64,000 nt of DNA from Schistosoma mansoni (taxonomy: Eukaryota; Platyhelminthes; Trematoda; Strigeidida; Schistosomatidae). The notes beneath the pieces are model-generated. The model was given only the letters and a program-made list of their open reading frames with translations, did no database searches and was not told the DNA's origin. The translations under genes were made by a program, and so were the position numbers. The stretch's first letter is position 1. Each line of letters starts with the position of its first letter. Of the stretch, positions 11,572-21,984 are shown in pieces. The stretch is taken from contig NC_031502.1 of NCBI RefSeq assembly GCF_000237925.1, positions 17,482,909 to 17,546,908 of the forward strand, written 5' to 3'.

Positions 11572-12640
11572 GACACTTATTGAGATAACGTTTATTATTA
11601 TCAACACATTTAATAGGATTTTACAGAAATTAACAGCACTCCATTCCATCATACCTATTAGGTATACTTATCGAAAAATGTTTACTAATATTCGGTATAA
11701 CCTCGAAATTCTATTGATTAACCAGAAGGCAGAGAGTAAATTTATATACACTCTGTTGCTCAATTTTAGAACTTTACAATTAGAAGCTTTCGCCTTTCAC
11801 CTTCGGCATATAGTCTTTATTGCCTTTTATAACTCATCTAATCGATCACTGACTTTACAGCTAAACACCATATCTTTTTTGACCACCCTAGCAATTTTGT
11901 CACACTTCAACTGATATCTCATTTCGGGATAGCTTGAGTCTGGGTGTGTGAACTTACTAAGACAGCATTATGTGGCAAAAATTAACGTAAATGGAATCAA
12001 CATATTATCAGGAAATTACTTTAAATAAGTGACACTAACTCTCACTATTACTATTGGTAGGAACCTAGTCTCAATAGTCATAGGACATATAATAGTGTCA
12101 CCTTTCTGAACTGTTGGTGAATTCGACTAGTTTGTTATTGAAAATGTCTATGACTGGATATAGTCTTTATTCCAAGCTATTAATCTTAACTGTTGGAAGT
12201 TTATATTCCTTCACAAGGTGAGGCGGACAATTATGAATTGGCGTTTTGGTATCTGGCGATATCTATGATTACCCTTATGTACGCTTACCTCAACCGTTAT
12301 CAAATTCATGTAATCATCGGTTGTTTTGTTTATCGTTTTCCAGTCGGTGTGTAAGGAAAATCTCTTTGGCCGACTCACTTTTCTTCCTAAAATATTTTAC
12401 CCGATGTCGGCGTTCCTGATTAGTTTGTTGTACCCCATTTCGGCAATGCTTTGAATATAGAACCGCATATCCAATGCCTTCAGTTACCCTGTGTATAATG
12501 CCTTATGATAAAAAACATTGATACATATTAGTATATACAATACTTTTAATTGATCACTATAAAATTATTGGATGCGTCAGATGCATATTTTTTGATCGCG
12601 TTTACTATGGAGTAAAAATTAGATTATTTTTTGTATCTAG

Positions 12641-12681
12641 GTACTGTTTCACCCAATGCAGTCGCAATGGTTTCTTCATAA
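12641..12681 (+). CDS. Possible alternative last exon of SS18-like gene
   Basis: A strong acceptor (TTTTTTGTATCTAG, ending 12640) precedes it. Joining 11560 to 12641 restores the Gly codon and adds TVSPNAVAMVSS then a stop at 12679-12681. The tail composition fits the rest of the protein. The same segment is also open in another frame up to a perfect GTAAGT donor at 12701, so an internal exon of another transcript is possible. Confidence 0.3.
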
Positions 12682-12701
12682 TTTACATGTATTAAAACAA
12701 G

Positions 12702-13239
12702 TAAGTTTGTTTTTAATTTGGTTATGTATAAAATAATTCGCTAACCATTTCTTTTCTTCGTGCTTATAATCTGCTTTATTCTGGTAAATTAACATGAACA
12801 TATGCCTAGATGCTGACCTATAACAAACACGATAATAGCTATTCTAGTTTCGAGCATGAGTGGAATATAGAATCTTACATTCTAACATGTTTCTAGTTAC
12901 TCCACCTCTCAGCAATGCTAAAGAATAAAAAAATTGTTCAAGAAGAAAATCATATGAAAGAACCAGTATGATACCTTAAGCGAAGGTACCATTAAGTCAC
13001 AGTTATCTATATTGTACAGAACTCAATATTTTTATAAAAATAACTAAGAAACGAAGTGCAGGTTCATGCACTTGGCTTTCAGTCACAATTTTTATATGAC
13101 GTGGCGTAATAGTGTCAATCTGCTGTAATAGCGAGGCTTGAATCTACGATTTTATGGTTTTGCAGTTGAATGTTTTAATAATTGAACATTTAGATTAGTT
13201 ATGTTTTATTTAAATATATAACTCATCATGTTATTCGTG
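12702..13239. other. No gene recognised
   Basis: AT-rich sequence between the SS18-like gene and an RTE-C fragment. No supported feature. Confidence 0.35.
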
Positions 13240-13787
13240 TATGCGTTCTCTCACAACTGCTAACGGTCACTATCCTAAGCTGTTTGATGGCGACAATCTT
13301 CCCAGGCACTCCATAGTGTCAAAGATTTTTTACAAGGTTTCCCTGTACACGCTGCTCAATACGTTCTTATGATGAAGGAAGCTGATGTAAAGGGATGTGT
13401 TCCATTCACTTGATTATTCAACAATGGTTGGCAGTAATGCGACCAGGCTGTTATATGCTTGATCCTTACGAAAGCCAGTTCGCTGATCTGGAAGTTGGGC
13501 ATCTAGTGGATCTTTCATTCGGATTAGCAACATACAGTTGAATATTTAGCCTGGTACTGACAGTATTGTGGTTCCTCTGTAAGTCTCATACTTACTAAGA
13601 TCTCCTTCGGTATCTTGATGAGGTATCCATCTTTCCAGTCTGTCGGCACTTGTTCATCCAAAATTTTACTGAAGATAACATATAACATATTTGTAGGTGT
13701 CTCTATATCTGACTTTAATACTTCAACTGATGCGCTGTCTAGTCCTGCTGCTTTGGCATTCCGTATTCGTTTGATGGTCTTGCTAAT
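13240..13787 (-). mobile_element. RTE type C LINE, reverse transcriptase fragment (left part of interrupted copy)
   Basis: On the - strand the sequence reads KTIKRIRNAKAAGLDS, then EVLKSDIETPTNMLYVIFSK and EQVPTDWKDGYLIKIPK. These match the start of the reverse transcriptase in the better RTE-C copy at 35.9-36.1 kb (IRMTVRQIKSRKAAGFDS). Further on, LWKLL-type sequence with HYGVPGKIVAIKQ is seen near 13290-13350. Frames are shifted in several places. It is collinear with the piece at 15734-15859, the gap being filled by an RTE-B insertion. Confidence 0.75.
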
Positions 13788-15723
13788 CAGTCAGTCAGTC
13801 AGCTACAACGTAGGACCAGGCACATATATGCATCGGTCCAAGTTGCCATACCTCGTTAGCACAACAAGATGAACACCGGATTCATAGAAGTAGTTAGTTT
13901 AGTGGTGGTAGTATATAGGGAAAGGTTGTATATAAGGATATAGTATAGGAAGGAAAAAAGTTATGGAGCAATCTTAATCTCAAGGTTTAAGGGAAGATAA
14001 AGAGTGTATGCACCTTCGCCATTGTGATCGATTCTGAGCCATGTCACTCAGAGTCTCCAACCATTGGTTACGATAGTCACGCGGACCCCAACCAGGTAGT
14101 CTGCATCTGCCAACATGGCTCAGACTAGAAGTTAGTGACTTCAAGCACTGATGTCATGTTTTGGTTTGGCCGCCCCTAACTCTCTTCCAACCATCGCCAA
14201 TACTAGTAAGCATAGCGCGTCGTGGTAATCTGTGTTCAGGCATCCGTAACACGTGACCCAACCATCTCAGTCGGTTTAGATTTACAACCTAATCAACTGA
14301 TTTACCATCATTCCCTAATACCCTACATCTAACCTCACTATTACTTACCCGGTTATCCCAGCAGATGCGAGCAATATTTCTAAGATATCTGTGGTCAAAT
14401 ACTAGTAACTTACGAGTATCTTCTGCCCTTAATGCAACGTTTCATAGCCGTAAAGTAAAACAGAACGAACTGCTGCGCAGTATACTCGTTCCTTAGTTGA
14501 TAGACGGATATCTCGTCTTCGTCATAGGTGACGTAAGTTGGCAAAAGCCAAACGAGCTTTTTAAATCCGTGCTGAGATTTCGTCAGACACCAACCCATTA
14601 GGGCTGATCAGACTTCCAAGATAAGTGAAGTTGTCGACGCGTTCGACTACTTCACTCCCTATCCTTAGTTCAGGTGTTGAAGTAGGCCAGTCCTGGAGTA
14701 ACAATTTACATTTGGATGGGGAGAAACGCATGCCGAACATCCTGGCATTATTACTCAGTTCTAACAGAAGACTGCATTTTGCCAGCGTCTTCACCAAACA
14801 GAACTATGTCTTCTGCATATTCTAAGTCGATAAGTGAACCTCCTGGTAGAAGATCAATTCCTGAAAATTCAATCGACGAGAGTGTTATTTCCAGCAACAG
14901 GTCTATAATGAAGTTAAACAAAAATGGGGATAGTGGACAGCCTTGTCGGACACCACTTGAGGTTGTAAAATCAGATGACAGTTCGCCATAAGCTCTCACT
15001 CGACTGGTAGTGTTCGAACAATCTTCTATCGAGCCTCTCCAATGATGACTGATGGCAATATGGTCTATTTGAGTCCATCGTTGGTTTGGTGCAGGTAGTC
15101 GCCATGTCAGACGATGTCTCTCCTTACGCTTCAGATTAGTGCTTGCTAAAAATAAACGATTGTCTGAACATAGTTGCAACAGACGTTCACCATTATCTGT
15201 TCGTTAAGCCGGAATACTAAAATACCCATATAAATGTTTTTCTAGAGGTATCTGAAAGGGAATTCGGGATAGAAGTGGTCATAGTGACCTGATAGCGTGA
15301 CCGCAGTGCCCAAGGGACAACTGCTCAAGGTCGGTCACGCACGACCGTTATGTGGGTAATTTTTGTGTTAGCTCCGTACTTGTTGGAACCTTACCTCCGG
15401 AGACGGAAATCCGTTGGATAAGGCGAGGTGTGCATTTTTAGGTTCGGCCTTTTCTAACCCCACCCCTCCTTGTGGGAAGGCAGCATCGCTGTCATGCTGG
15501 TTGTCTGAAGGAAACACCTTACTGCTGTCATACCTCTGTACAGTCAGCAGTACGACTTCGCCTTCAGACCTTGGGTTTGCTGCTTTTAGTTTCACCGCTC
15601 TTCAAACGACCTGCCTGGCATGGTAGGACCTTGAGGAACGATTGTTCCAGCCAGTATAGCTCGATTGATTCATCACGATAGGCAAGCCCTACTACCACGT
15701 CAAGGTCTCAGCAACGGTGGGGA
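13788..15723 (-). mobile_element. RTE type B LINE, internally deleted copy inserted in RTE-C
   Basis: On the - strand the element begins near 15723 with a non-coding 5' region (about 15720-15190) that contains ACCTTGACGTGGTAGTAG. The C-terminal part of an endonuclease follows (LCSDNRLFLASTN ... WTQIDHIAISHHW). Near 15010 this jumps straight into the reverse transcriptase (TTSRVRAYGELSSDFTTSSG, then VRQGCPLSPFLFNFIIDLLL). The catalytic box reads LEYAEDIVLFGED, with Glu for Asp in the YADD motif. The 3' end has repeated TGAC units at 13788-13805. Flanking 10-mers TCTTGCTAAT (13778-13787) and TCTTGTTAAT (15724-15733) look like a target site duplication. The copy at 30.5-34.2 kb is almost identical over the shared 3' part. 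Confidence 0.85.
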
Positions 15724-15733
15724 TCTTGTTAAT

Positions 15734-15859
15734 AACTCCTGTCAATCGGATATCATCTGTAAAGATGTCTCTGTATGATACTTTGTTGTCCGGTGGGTAC
15801 AGTGGTTCTAGTTTCTTCAAAGTGCTCTACCCATTCGTTCCAGTGGTTAGTTTCCCTTT
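15734..15859 (-). mobile_element. RTE type C LINE, fragment right of the RTE-B insertion
   Basis: The - strand carries WNEWVEHFEET (about 15850-15818), then proline-rich linker residues and DIRLTGVINKI in another frame. In RTE-C this linker lies between the endonuclease and the reverse transcriptase. A related segment occurs again at 16175-16241. Confidence 0.6.
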
Positions 15860-16174
15860 AATTAACTAAAAATAATAACAAAGCGGATATGTAAAAAATC
15901 TCAAACCTTAACCAAAAAAGCCTAGTCACAGTCGACCAAGTATGCTTTGATTCAGTGAATACACAAAATCAAAACACACAAGTACAATGTCACCCTGACC
16001 AAAATAAATTCAATTAAAGTAGTGTTGATCTGTAATTTACGATCAAAGTAGTAAATGTAAGTCAACGAGAAACAATACCACTGTCCTTTTTAAATAGCAC
16101 GTACCTAACTCTATTACCCCTCTATTGTTATTTATCAGTTGTTATATATAGAAAGGTTCTTTGCCTTAAAACCC
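15860..16174 (-). repeat. Insert resembling the 5' region at 7845-8210
   Basis: A 315-base AT-rich segment that resembles the presumed CR1-like 5' region at 7935-8060. It separates two similar 67-base copies of RTE-C linker sequence (15792-15859 and 16175-16241). Confidence 0.4.
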
Positions 16175-16935
16175 AGTGGGTGTAGTGGTGCTAGTTTCTT
16201 CAAAGTGCTCTACCCACTCGTTCCAGTGCTTCGTTTCCCTTCTTTGTCCCTGACTGGTCTTTGTGGTCCACTGTACTTCACAACAAGCTTCTTGGTTGTC
16301 ACACATTTCTCTCACGCGTCCTTCTCTTGCAGCTTATTCTGATGTGGTTGGTAAGTCTTCTACATATTTCCTCTTGTGATCGCTAATGTCCCGCTTCACT
16401 CATTTATCTGCTTCTGTATATTCGACCTGTTCGTTGGTTTTCTCTGAGTTTGTTCGTCCGTTGTTGAATGTTGCCTCCTTGTTTTCCGTTCTTAAGTTTT
16501 CCTAACGATGTTTACAAACATCCACTTTTCTGCTGGTGCTTCTTGGACCCTAAAACCTGAGATGTTGAAGTTATCACTTCTTTAGTGCCGTTCCAGTTGC
16601 TCTCCATAGTGGATTCCTCTTTTTCTAGTAGATCTTGTAAGACTGGGAAGCTGTTTCTGAGAGCTGTCTTGAACTCGGTGAGCTTGTTAGTCTCAACGGA
16701 AGGTTGTATTAAACTTTTGTAGTGCTGTTGTCCAAGTGTCCAATGCCCGTTTAGCTTCAGCCATATCTTGGCCACCACTAGGTGGCAATAGGAAGTTGTA
16801 TTAGCTCTTCCGTCTGTTCTCACTTATTGGATTGACTTTCTGAATGTTTTGTCCCTGCATTTGTGATCAGTCTGGCTCTCTGTAGTGTTATATGGTGAAA
16901 CCGATGCAGCTTTCTTCATGGGTTTGTTGGAGAAA
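16175..16935 (-). mobile_element. RTE type C LINE, endonuclease end and linker
   Basis: The - strand encodes SPYNTTESQTDHKCRDKTF at about 16905-16850, the end of an RTE endonuclease, followed at 16823-16512 by HLVVAKIWLKLNGHW and then TALRNSFPVLQDLLEKEEST. The same order is seen in the RTE-C copy at 35.3-35.6 kb. Lower down come TNEQVEYTEADK and RKYVEDLPTTSE, then WNEWVEHFEET. Several frame changes show that it is dead. Confidence 0.75.
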
Positions 16936-17429
16936 GTGCTGCTATCTATGACGGTGTAGTTGGAAGCACTTCGACTCGCTAATGCTTTAGGTGAAATACT
17001 GAAATAATGTTTTTGGCTGTAAATTTGATTATTAATGAATAAAATCCACATCATTGTGTCAGTAATAAGGGTAGTAAATATTTTAAAAGTCCGTAGTTTG
17101 ATCCTAATAAAATTTAGTTTACTCTAATTTTTTGACGATAGGTATACAAAAATTAACAAAGAACTGAATTGTTCACAAAAATAGGCTTACCTTTACCTTT
17201 CCTAAAATGTGTACAAATTACTTTTATCCTAAAGCAGTGGTCACTTGGTTTTCGCAATTATACAGTACTAAAAAAGCTTAGATTTTACACTTGTCCATAG
17301 TTTTTTAAAAGCAAAATTTATTGTGAAGATGCATAAACTACAAAACAAGCATTCGTGCAATATTTTGTCATTCAGCATTTATGCTATTCTTAAACGACTG
17401 AATATTGACTGTCGACTGTTTTTCTAAAG
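16936..17429. other. No gene recognised
   Basis: AT-rich DNA between an RTE-C piece and a tRNA-like SINE. No supported feature. Confidence 0.35.
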
Positions 17430-17570
17430 TTACATTAACTCGTTCACCAGATAGTTGGGTATGCGGTTGCCCAAACCAAAGTAAGGTAAACGGGGTTTAA
17501 ATCTGGGATTTGGTAGCTGAGAGTCGAATGTCGTAACCACTGAACTACTGCTCCCTTGTGTACTATATTG
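17430..17570 (-). mobile_element. tRNA-derived SINE head
   Basis: Read on the - strand the segment starts GGGAGCAGTAGTTCAGTGG, as a tRNA does. The A box TAGTTCAGTGG is at 17547-17537 and matches the polymerase III consensus well. A weak B box (AGATTTAAACC) lies at 17504-17494. The spacing of about 33 bases between boxes is near that of a tRNA. No CCA end or intact acceptor stem is visible, so this is a tRNA-derived SINE head rather than a working tRNA gene. Confidence 0.55.
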
Positions 17571-20220
17571 TACTCTAGTGTACGTTGCGTATTATCTGAA
17601 AAGACTAGGTGAATTGTGTTTGGTTTGCACACACAATCTATCTTTCTGTTTGATGCATAACCTTGACGTCATGCGTCTAGATAATAAGGGTGTGCCTTGT
17701 AAAAGTCCTTAATTTATAGTAAAAAAGAACAGATAGTGAAGTTTAGTTGAAGAGGATAAATAAAATAGCAAAATTTCCTTTATGGTTGCAGTTACGTGTG
17801 AGTTAATAAATGCATTTTGAAGCCAATGATATTCACATGTATGTATTACCGTAAATTTTCTCATATTGAAGTAAAGTAATTTTATAAAGGTAACATATCA
17901 TAAACCTGCCGAGAAATGAGGGAACATTGCACTCTTGTTTCATTCTATTTTGATGTTTAACAGTAATGCGCACCCATAACTTCCGATGAAATTGGATTCA
18001 GGTCTCGTGGAAGTATCAAATACGAGTTAGACATTGATTTTACTATACATTTGACGTATATTTTGTCAATTAAGATATCGATAATAAGTATTCGGATACA
18101 TGTTTTTAAATAACTTGTCACTAAGTAGTTTTCCGGAAATCGATATACGTACACTACTGTTCGAATATTTAATCCAGTGTATAAAAGTCAGGCGTTTGAA
18201 CTAATGGGCTATAAATTTGAGCAGTTAGTTGATCCCTTGTTTAAATTCGTCAACATCTCTAATCTATGTCTTAACTTTTATTAAAAGCTTGTTCAGTACT
18301 TCAATTAGTATACTTCTTCGACTTGTTTTTCGAAGGGACAATCTATAACATAATTAATTTCAGATTCGTAGACATAATTTTATGAATAATATACTAGTAT
18401 TAATAAGTGTTACTTCTCAGCAAAGCACTCAGTTGGTCAGTCCATAAGTGAAATATTTCGTTGAAACGCAGATGCTTAATCAACATGTTATAGTATCTTT
18501 TACCGACTGTTTATAAATTGAGAATGATAAATAAACATAAACAAGTCCAAACCGAAACGTTCTATATGATTAATTATTTATTCAGTTGTATTTTCTTCCT
18601 CTATTTTATCTGAATTATGTAAATCTAAAGAATTGCAATACTAAAGGTATAGTAAATCAGGTATGTATTCAGAGAACACTGTTGTTTGAAATAGTAGATT
18701 AGAAGGTAGTATAAATTAAAACCTTTTATGAACAAAGAGAATCCAGGACTACGTTGTTGTCATGACCAAAAAGAAATGAATTAATATTTGTTATTTATTC
18801 GGTTCTATGTTGTTAAGCAGGTGTTGGCAACTGAAGTGAACTATAACTCGAAAACAGATCCTGTCGATGTTCTTCATTAACAAAACGTTAATGACGCAAA
18901 CCTGAATCACTGTTCAAAATAGTTATTTGCATTGACACTGCATTGAAACCAAAGTAAACTAATTTACTGATAGTAAACTGTTTTATATTATGTATTCGCT
19001 ATTGTTTACTGAATTCTGTCATCTGTCCTTCCTTATTGGTGAAATGGGTACTGAAAATAATTTTTTATCGTAAATTCCTGTTATACATGCAAGTTCATGC
19101 TTATGTAATAAAGGCAAGTACACTAATAGTCAACTTTAGGCAGACTAAATCCCAAATTTAGATTTTTCCCACTATAAATACTTGTCACTATTTTTTAGAT
19201 TTATCATTTGCTAAAACTCAATCGATTTATTTAACTAATATACATTTTTCTTCTCTATTCCTCAAGGTTGAGGTGTTCGTACTGTTCAACTTTGTTGATT
19301 CGTTTAGACTAATTTAAACCCTGACATTAAAAAATGAATGACCCATAATTTTGAATATAATTGTTCAGTTTTCAACATCTCATCGTCCAATCCCGAAGTT
19401 TTTGTATGAATGAAAGCTTTTTAGAGTTATATGACAGTTTTAATTACCATTTTTTCTGGTTATAAAAACAACTAATAAGGAGAATAAGTGTTTTATCCCC
19501 GAATTTTCGATTTAAAAAAAAATCATAATGTAAATTATATTTGAATGCTTATGCCTTTTCAAACTAGATTGAACAATAATTTAGGAACAGCGTATCCGAA
19601 AAGCTTTATTTAGCGATAACCTGGTGATAATGTATCACCATACAAACAGTAAAATATGTTTTTATTCTTTTGAATCAAGTGTAAATTTATTGCATCATTT
19701 TAATGTCATATAATTACTGTTATCGGTATTAAGAGTTTTCCCTTCAAATTATGTCCGATTTCTGTTGTAAACAAACGTGTGTAACAGTTAATTCAAATGT
19801 CCATTCTCTATACAGTATTATGCAATTTAAACTTTATGGTTTAGTAGCGATAAATGCTTATATTCTCTTTTCGATACCAGTAATACTCTATTAATCCCTG
19901 TCACTATCTGGCAAAATAAATAAATTAACGTTTGTGAACTCACTGTTTACTAAAATTTTGGAAAAAACGAACGACAATTAAGTTAGTATGAATTTGTCAT
20001 TAGAGTCAAATGGTTTTTTTAAAACTATCATTCCCTGTATGAAAAAACAATTCCAAAAACAACCGAATCAAGTTAAAATTTAATGTCTGCACACAAATAT
20101 AAGACTGATAAATGTAGTTGTTCATAGTTCGTTTTTGTTGATTGTTTTGCAATGTGTATTTAAGCTAACAGTTTCATTTCACTGATAAACTGACCCAGAG
20201 GTCATGCTAATAACTTTAAC
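17571..20220. other. Long AT-rich stretch, no gene recognised
   Basis: No exon, RNA gene or named repeat is supported. Short open frames lack domains. It lies between the SS18-like and FoxK genes, so it is intergenic as far as can be seen. Confidence 0.4.
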
Positions 20221-20400
20221 TTAGCTTCGAAGCAATTAGTCCTTTTCATAAATTTGGATAGTGAAATAAGGAGACGAAGATTATCAGAACCATATGATCA
20301 GATTATTCGAAAACTATTGCGCTAATATATCACATAGTTCTGATAATCCTCGTCTTCTTATTACACTAGACAGCTTTATAAATACTCTAAAAGTGGCTTT
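20221..20400. repeat. MITE-like inverted repeat
   Basis: Arms at 20265-20290 and 20337-20362 are reverse complements over 26 bases with two mismatches; the shared part includes GATTATCAGAAC. A weaker match extends outward for about 20 more bases (TAGTG followed by AATAAG on each side). The loop is about 46 bases. No coding capacity or clear target duplication is seen. Confidence 0.55.
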
Positions 20401-21984
20401 AAATCTTAAACATATTTCAATCAACGGACGCATTATTAGCAAGTGTGGTCTATTAATACCTGGATTCATAAAACAGACCTACCTTACAGTCAGTAATTTT
20501 ATTTTCCCCATTTGGAAACGGGTCCGCCTAAATTTGTGTTCATACGTTCAATAAATTGGTTCCAAGGATATAATGAAGTATCGTTTATGGAATATTAAAT
20601 CGAAAGCAACTGATAGCTGTTGAAAATGGTTGTGTGTCTACGGTGAAAATTTAAGAGGATATTTCTTACCTAGTTTCCTTTCAGAAAACTTTCTTAAATT
20701 GATTTCTGTTGCAGCCTTACGATTAGTTTGTTATCACAACAGATTGAATTTATTTACAGAATCTGTCAATGAGTACACTAGCTGTTGAGAAAAATAGGTG
20801 GGAACACATCTCTTAATTCTTTCTTGAAATCATTCAGGAGCTTAAAATAATCGACTACGTTAGAAACTGACAGGTTAGAAGCAATCGAGTTTATATTTAA
20901 GCCGTTTAAACGATTGGTCGGTTTAGTATTTCTAACTGACAATGCTGTCTTAAACCAACGTTAATTTACAAGTTAAAGTGCATAGAACAATAGTTTAAAT
21001 GTCAACACACAGTTTCAGCTACAACTATTGTCTACGTTTGAAAAGTATTCTAATAAAGCTACCAACGAACTCTTCAACATAGTTTAGCTTTTCTGCTTAG
21101 ACGTCAAAACCCACTATCTCGACCATTGCAGTTACTATTTGCATTCAACATCTCTGGAAGTCATCCATATTTATTGTAGGCTTGTATGTAAACTTTTAGT
21201 CATACCTCGCATATCTTTATAATGTGAAGCAGCCCGATCCGTTCGAAGTTGCTACGATCTAAAAGTGGTAATTAGTTTAGGTTACAAAATTTATTGTTGG
21301 GATCCAAGAGGCACACCTATAAATAATCTTGAGGGAACAGTTATCCGTCTGGACGTATGTAAAGAGCACGTAAGTTTGAACAGTAACTAACCTGAAGTTA
21401 ACTTCTTTGTATTCAAATATTAGATAAAAAAAGTCCTCGGAAGATTTCATCAGATAAGTGTCTGAGTGCAGCGCTACGTCTCCAAATGCTTGGAGCTACC
21501 TGAAGTTATCTGAGTTTACAAATGAATATACTTATCTATGTTTGTGAATTCAGTCACTGGATCTAAGGTCCAAACCAATACAAAGGTGAAATGGAGCTTA
21601 ATACACGAACATCCCACTAACATTTACAACCAAAACAATTTTATGTTAAACATTCATTCCCCGCTGTATAAAAAACTCAACGTGATACTCAATCAATGAT
21701 GTAAACAGAAGTCCTGATATCTAGAGCACTTTCTTTTATACGGTGTTGAAAATAACAAAGGTTTGAGAAGATTCACGGAGTATAAGATTACATACGACTC
21801 AGTTGAGCGGCTGCCTGAACGATATATTATACATAGCCACTTTGACCTGGTAATTAAATACATGTTGAGCGAAATCTTAGTTTCTTATCTCCGATATTTC
21901 ATTGAGCACATTTAATTACCAGTTTAACTTCAATCTATTTTAACCCGTCGGTGCTACTGACAGCAAGTGATCTGTGAAGTGGAT
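20401..21984. other. No gene recognised
   Basis: AT-rich DNA with no supported exon or repeat family, lying upstream of an RTE-A copy. Confidence 0.35.

Noticed and set aside
11531-11914. 127-codon frame downstream of the SS18-like exon
   Set aside because: It overlaps the end of the SSXT exon in another frame, is AT-rich and Ile/Phe/Asn-biased, and has no domain; probably 3' untranslated or intronic sequence.
12641-12700. 20-codon exon in phase 0 as part of the FERM gene
   Set aside because: The translation does not resemble any FERM strand or helix, and the distance to the FERM exon is 34 kb with FoxK between.
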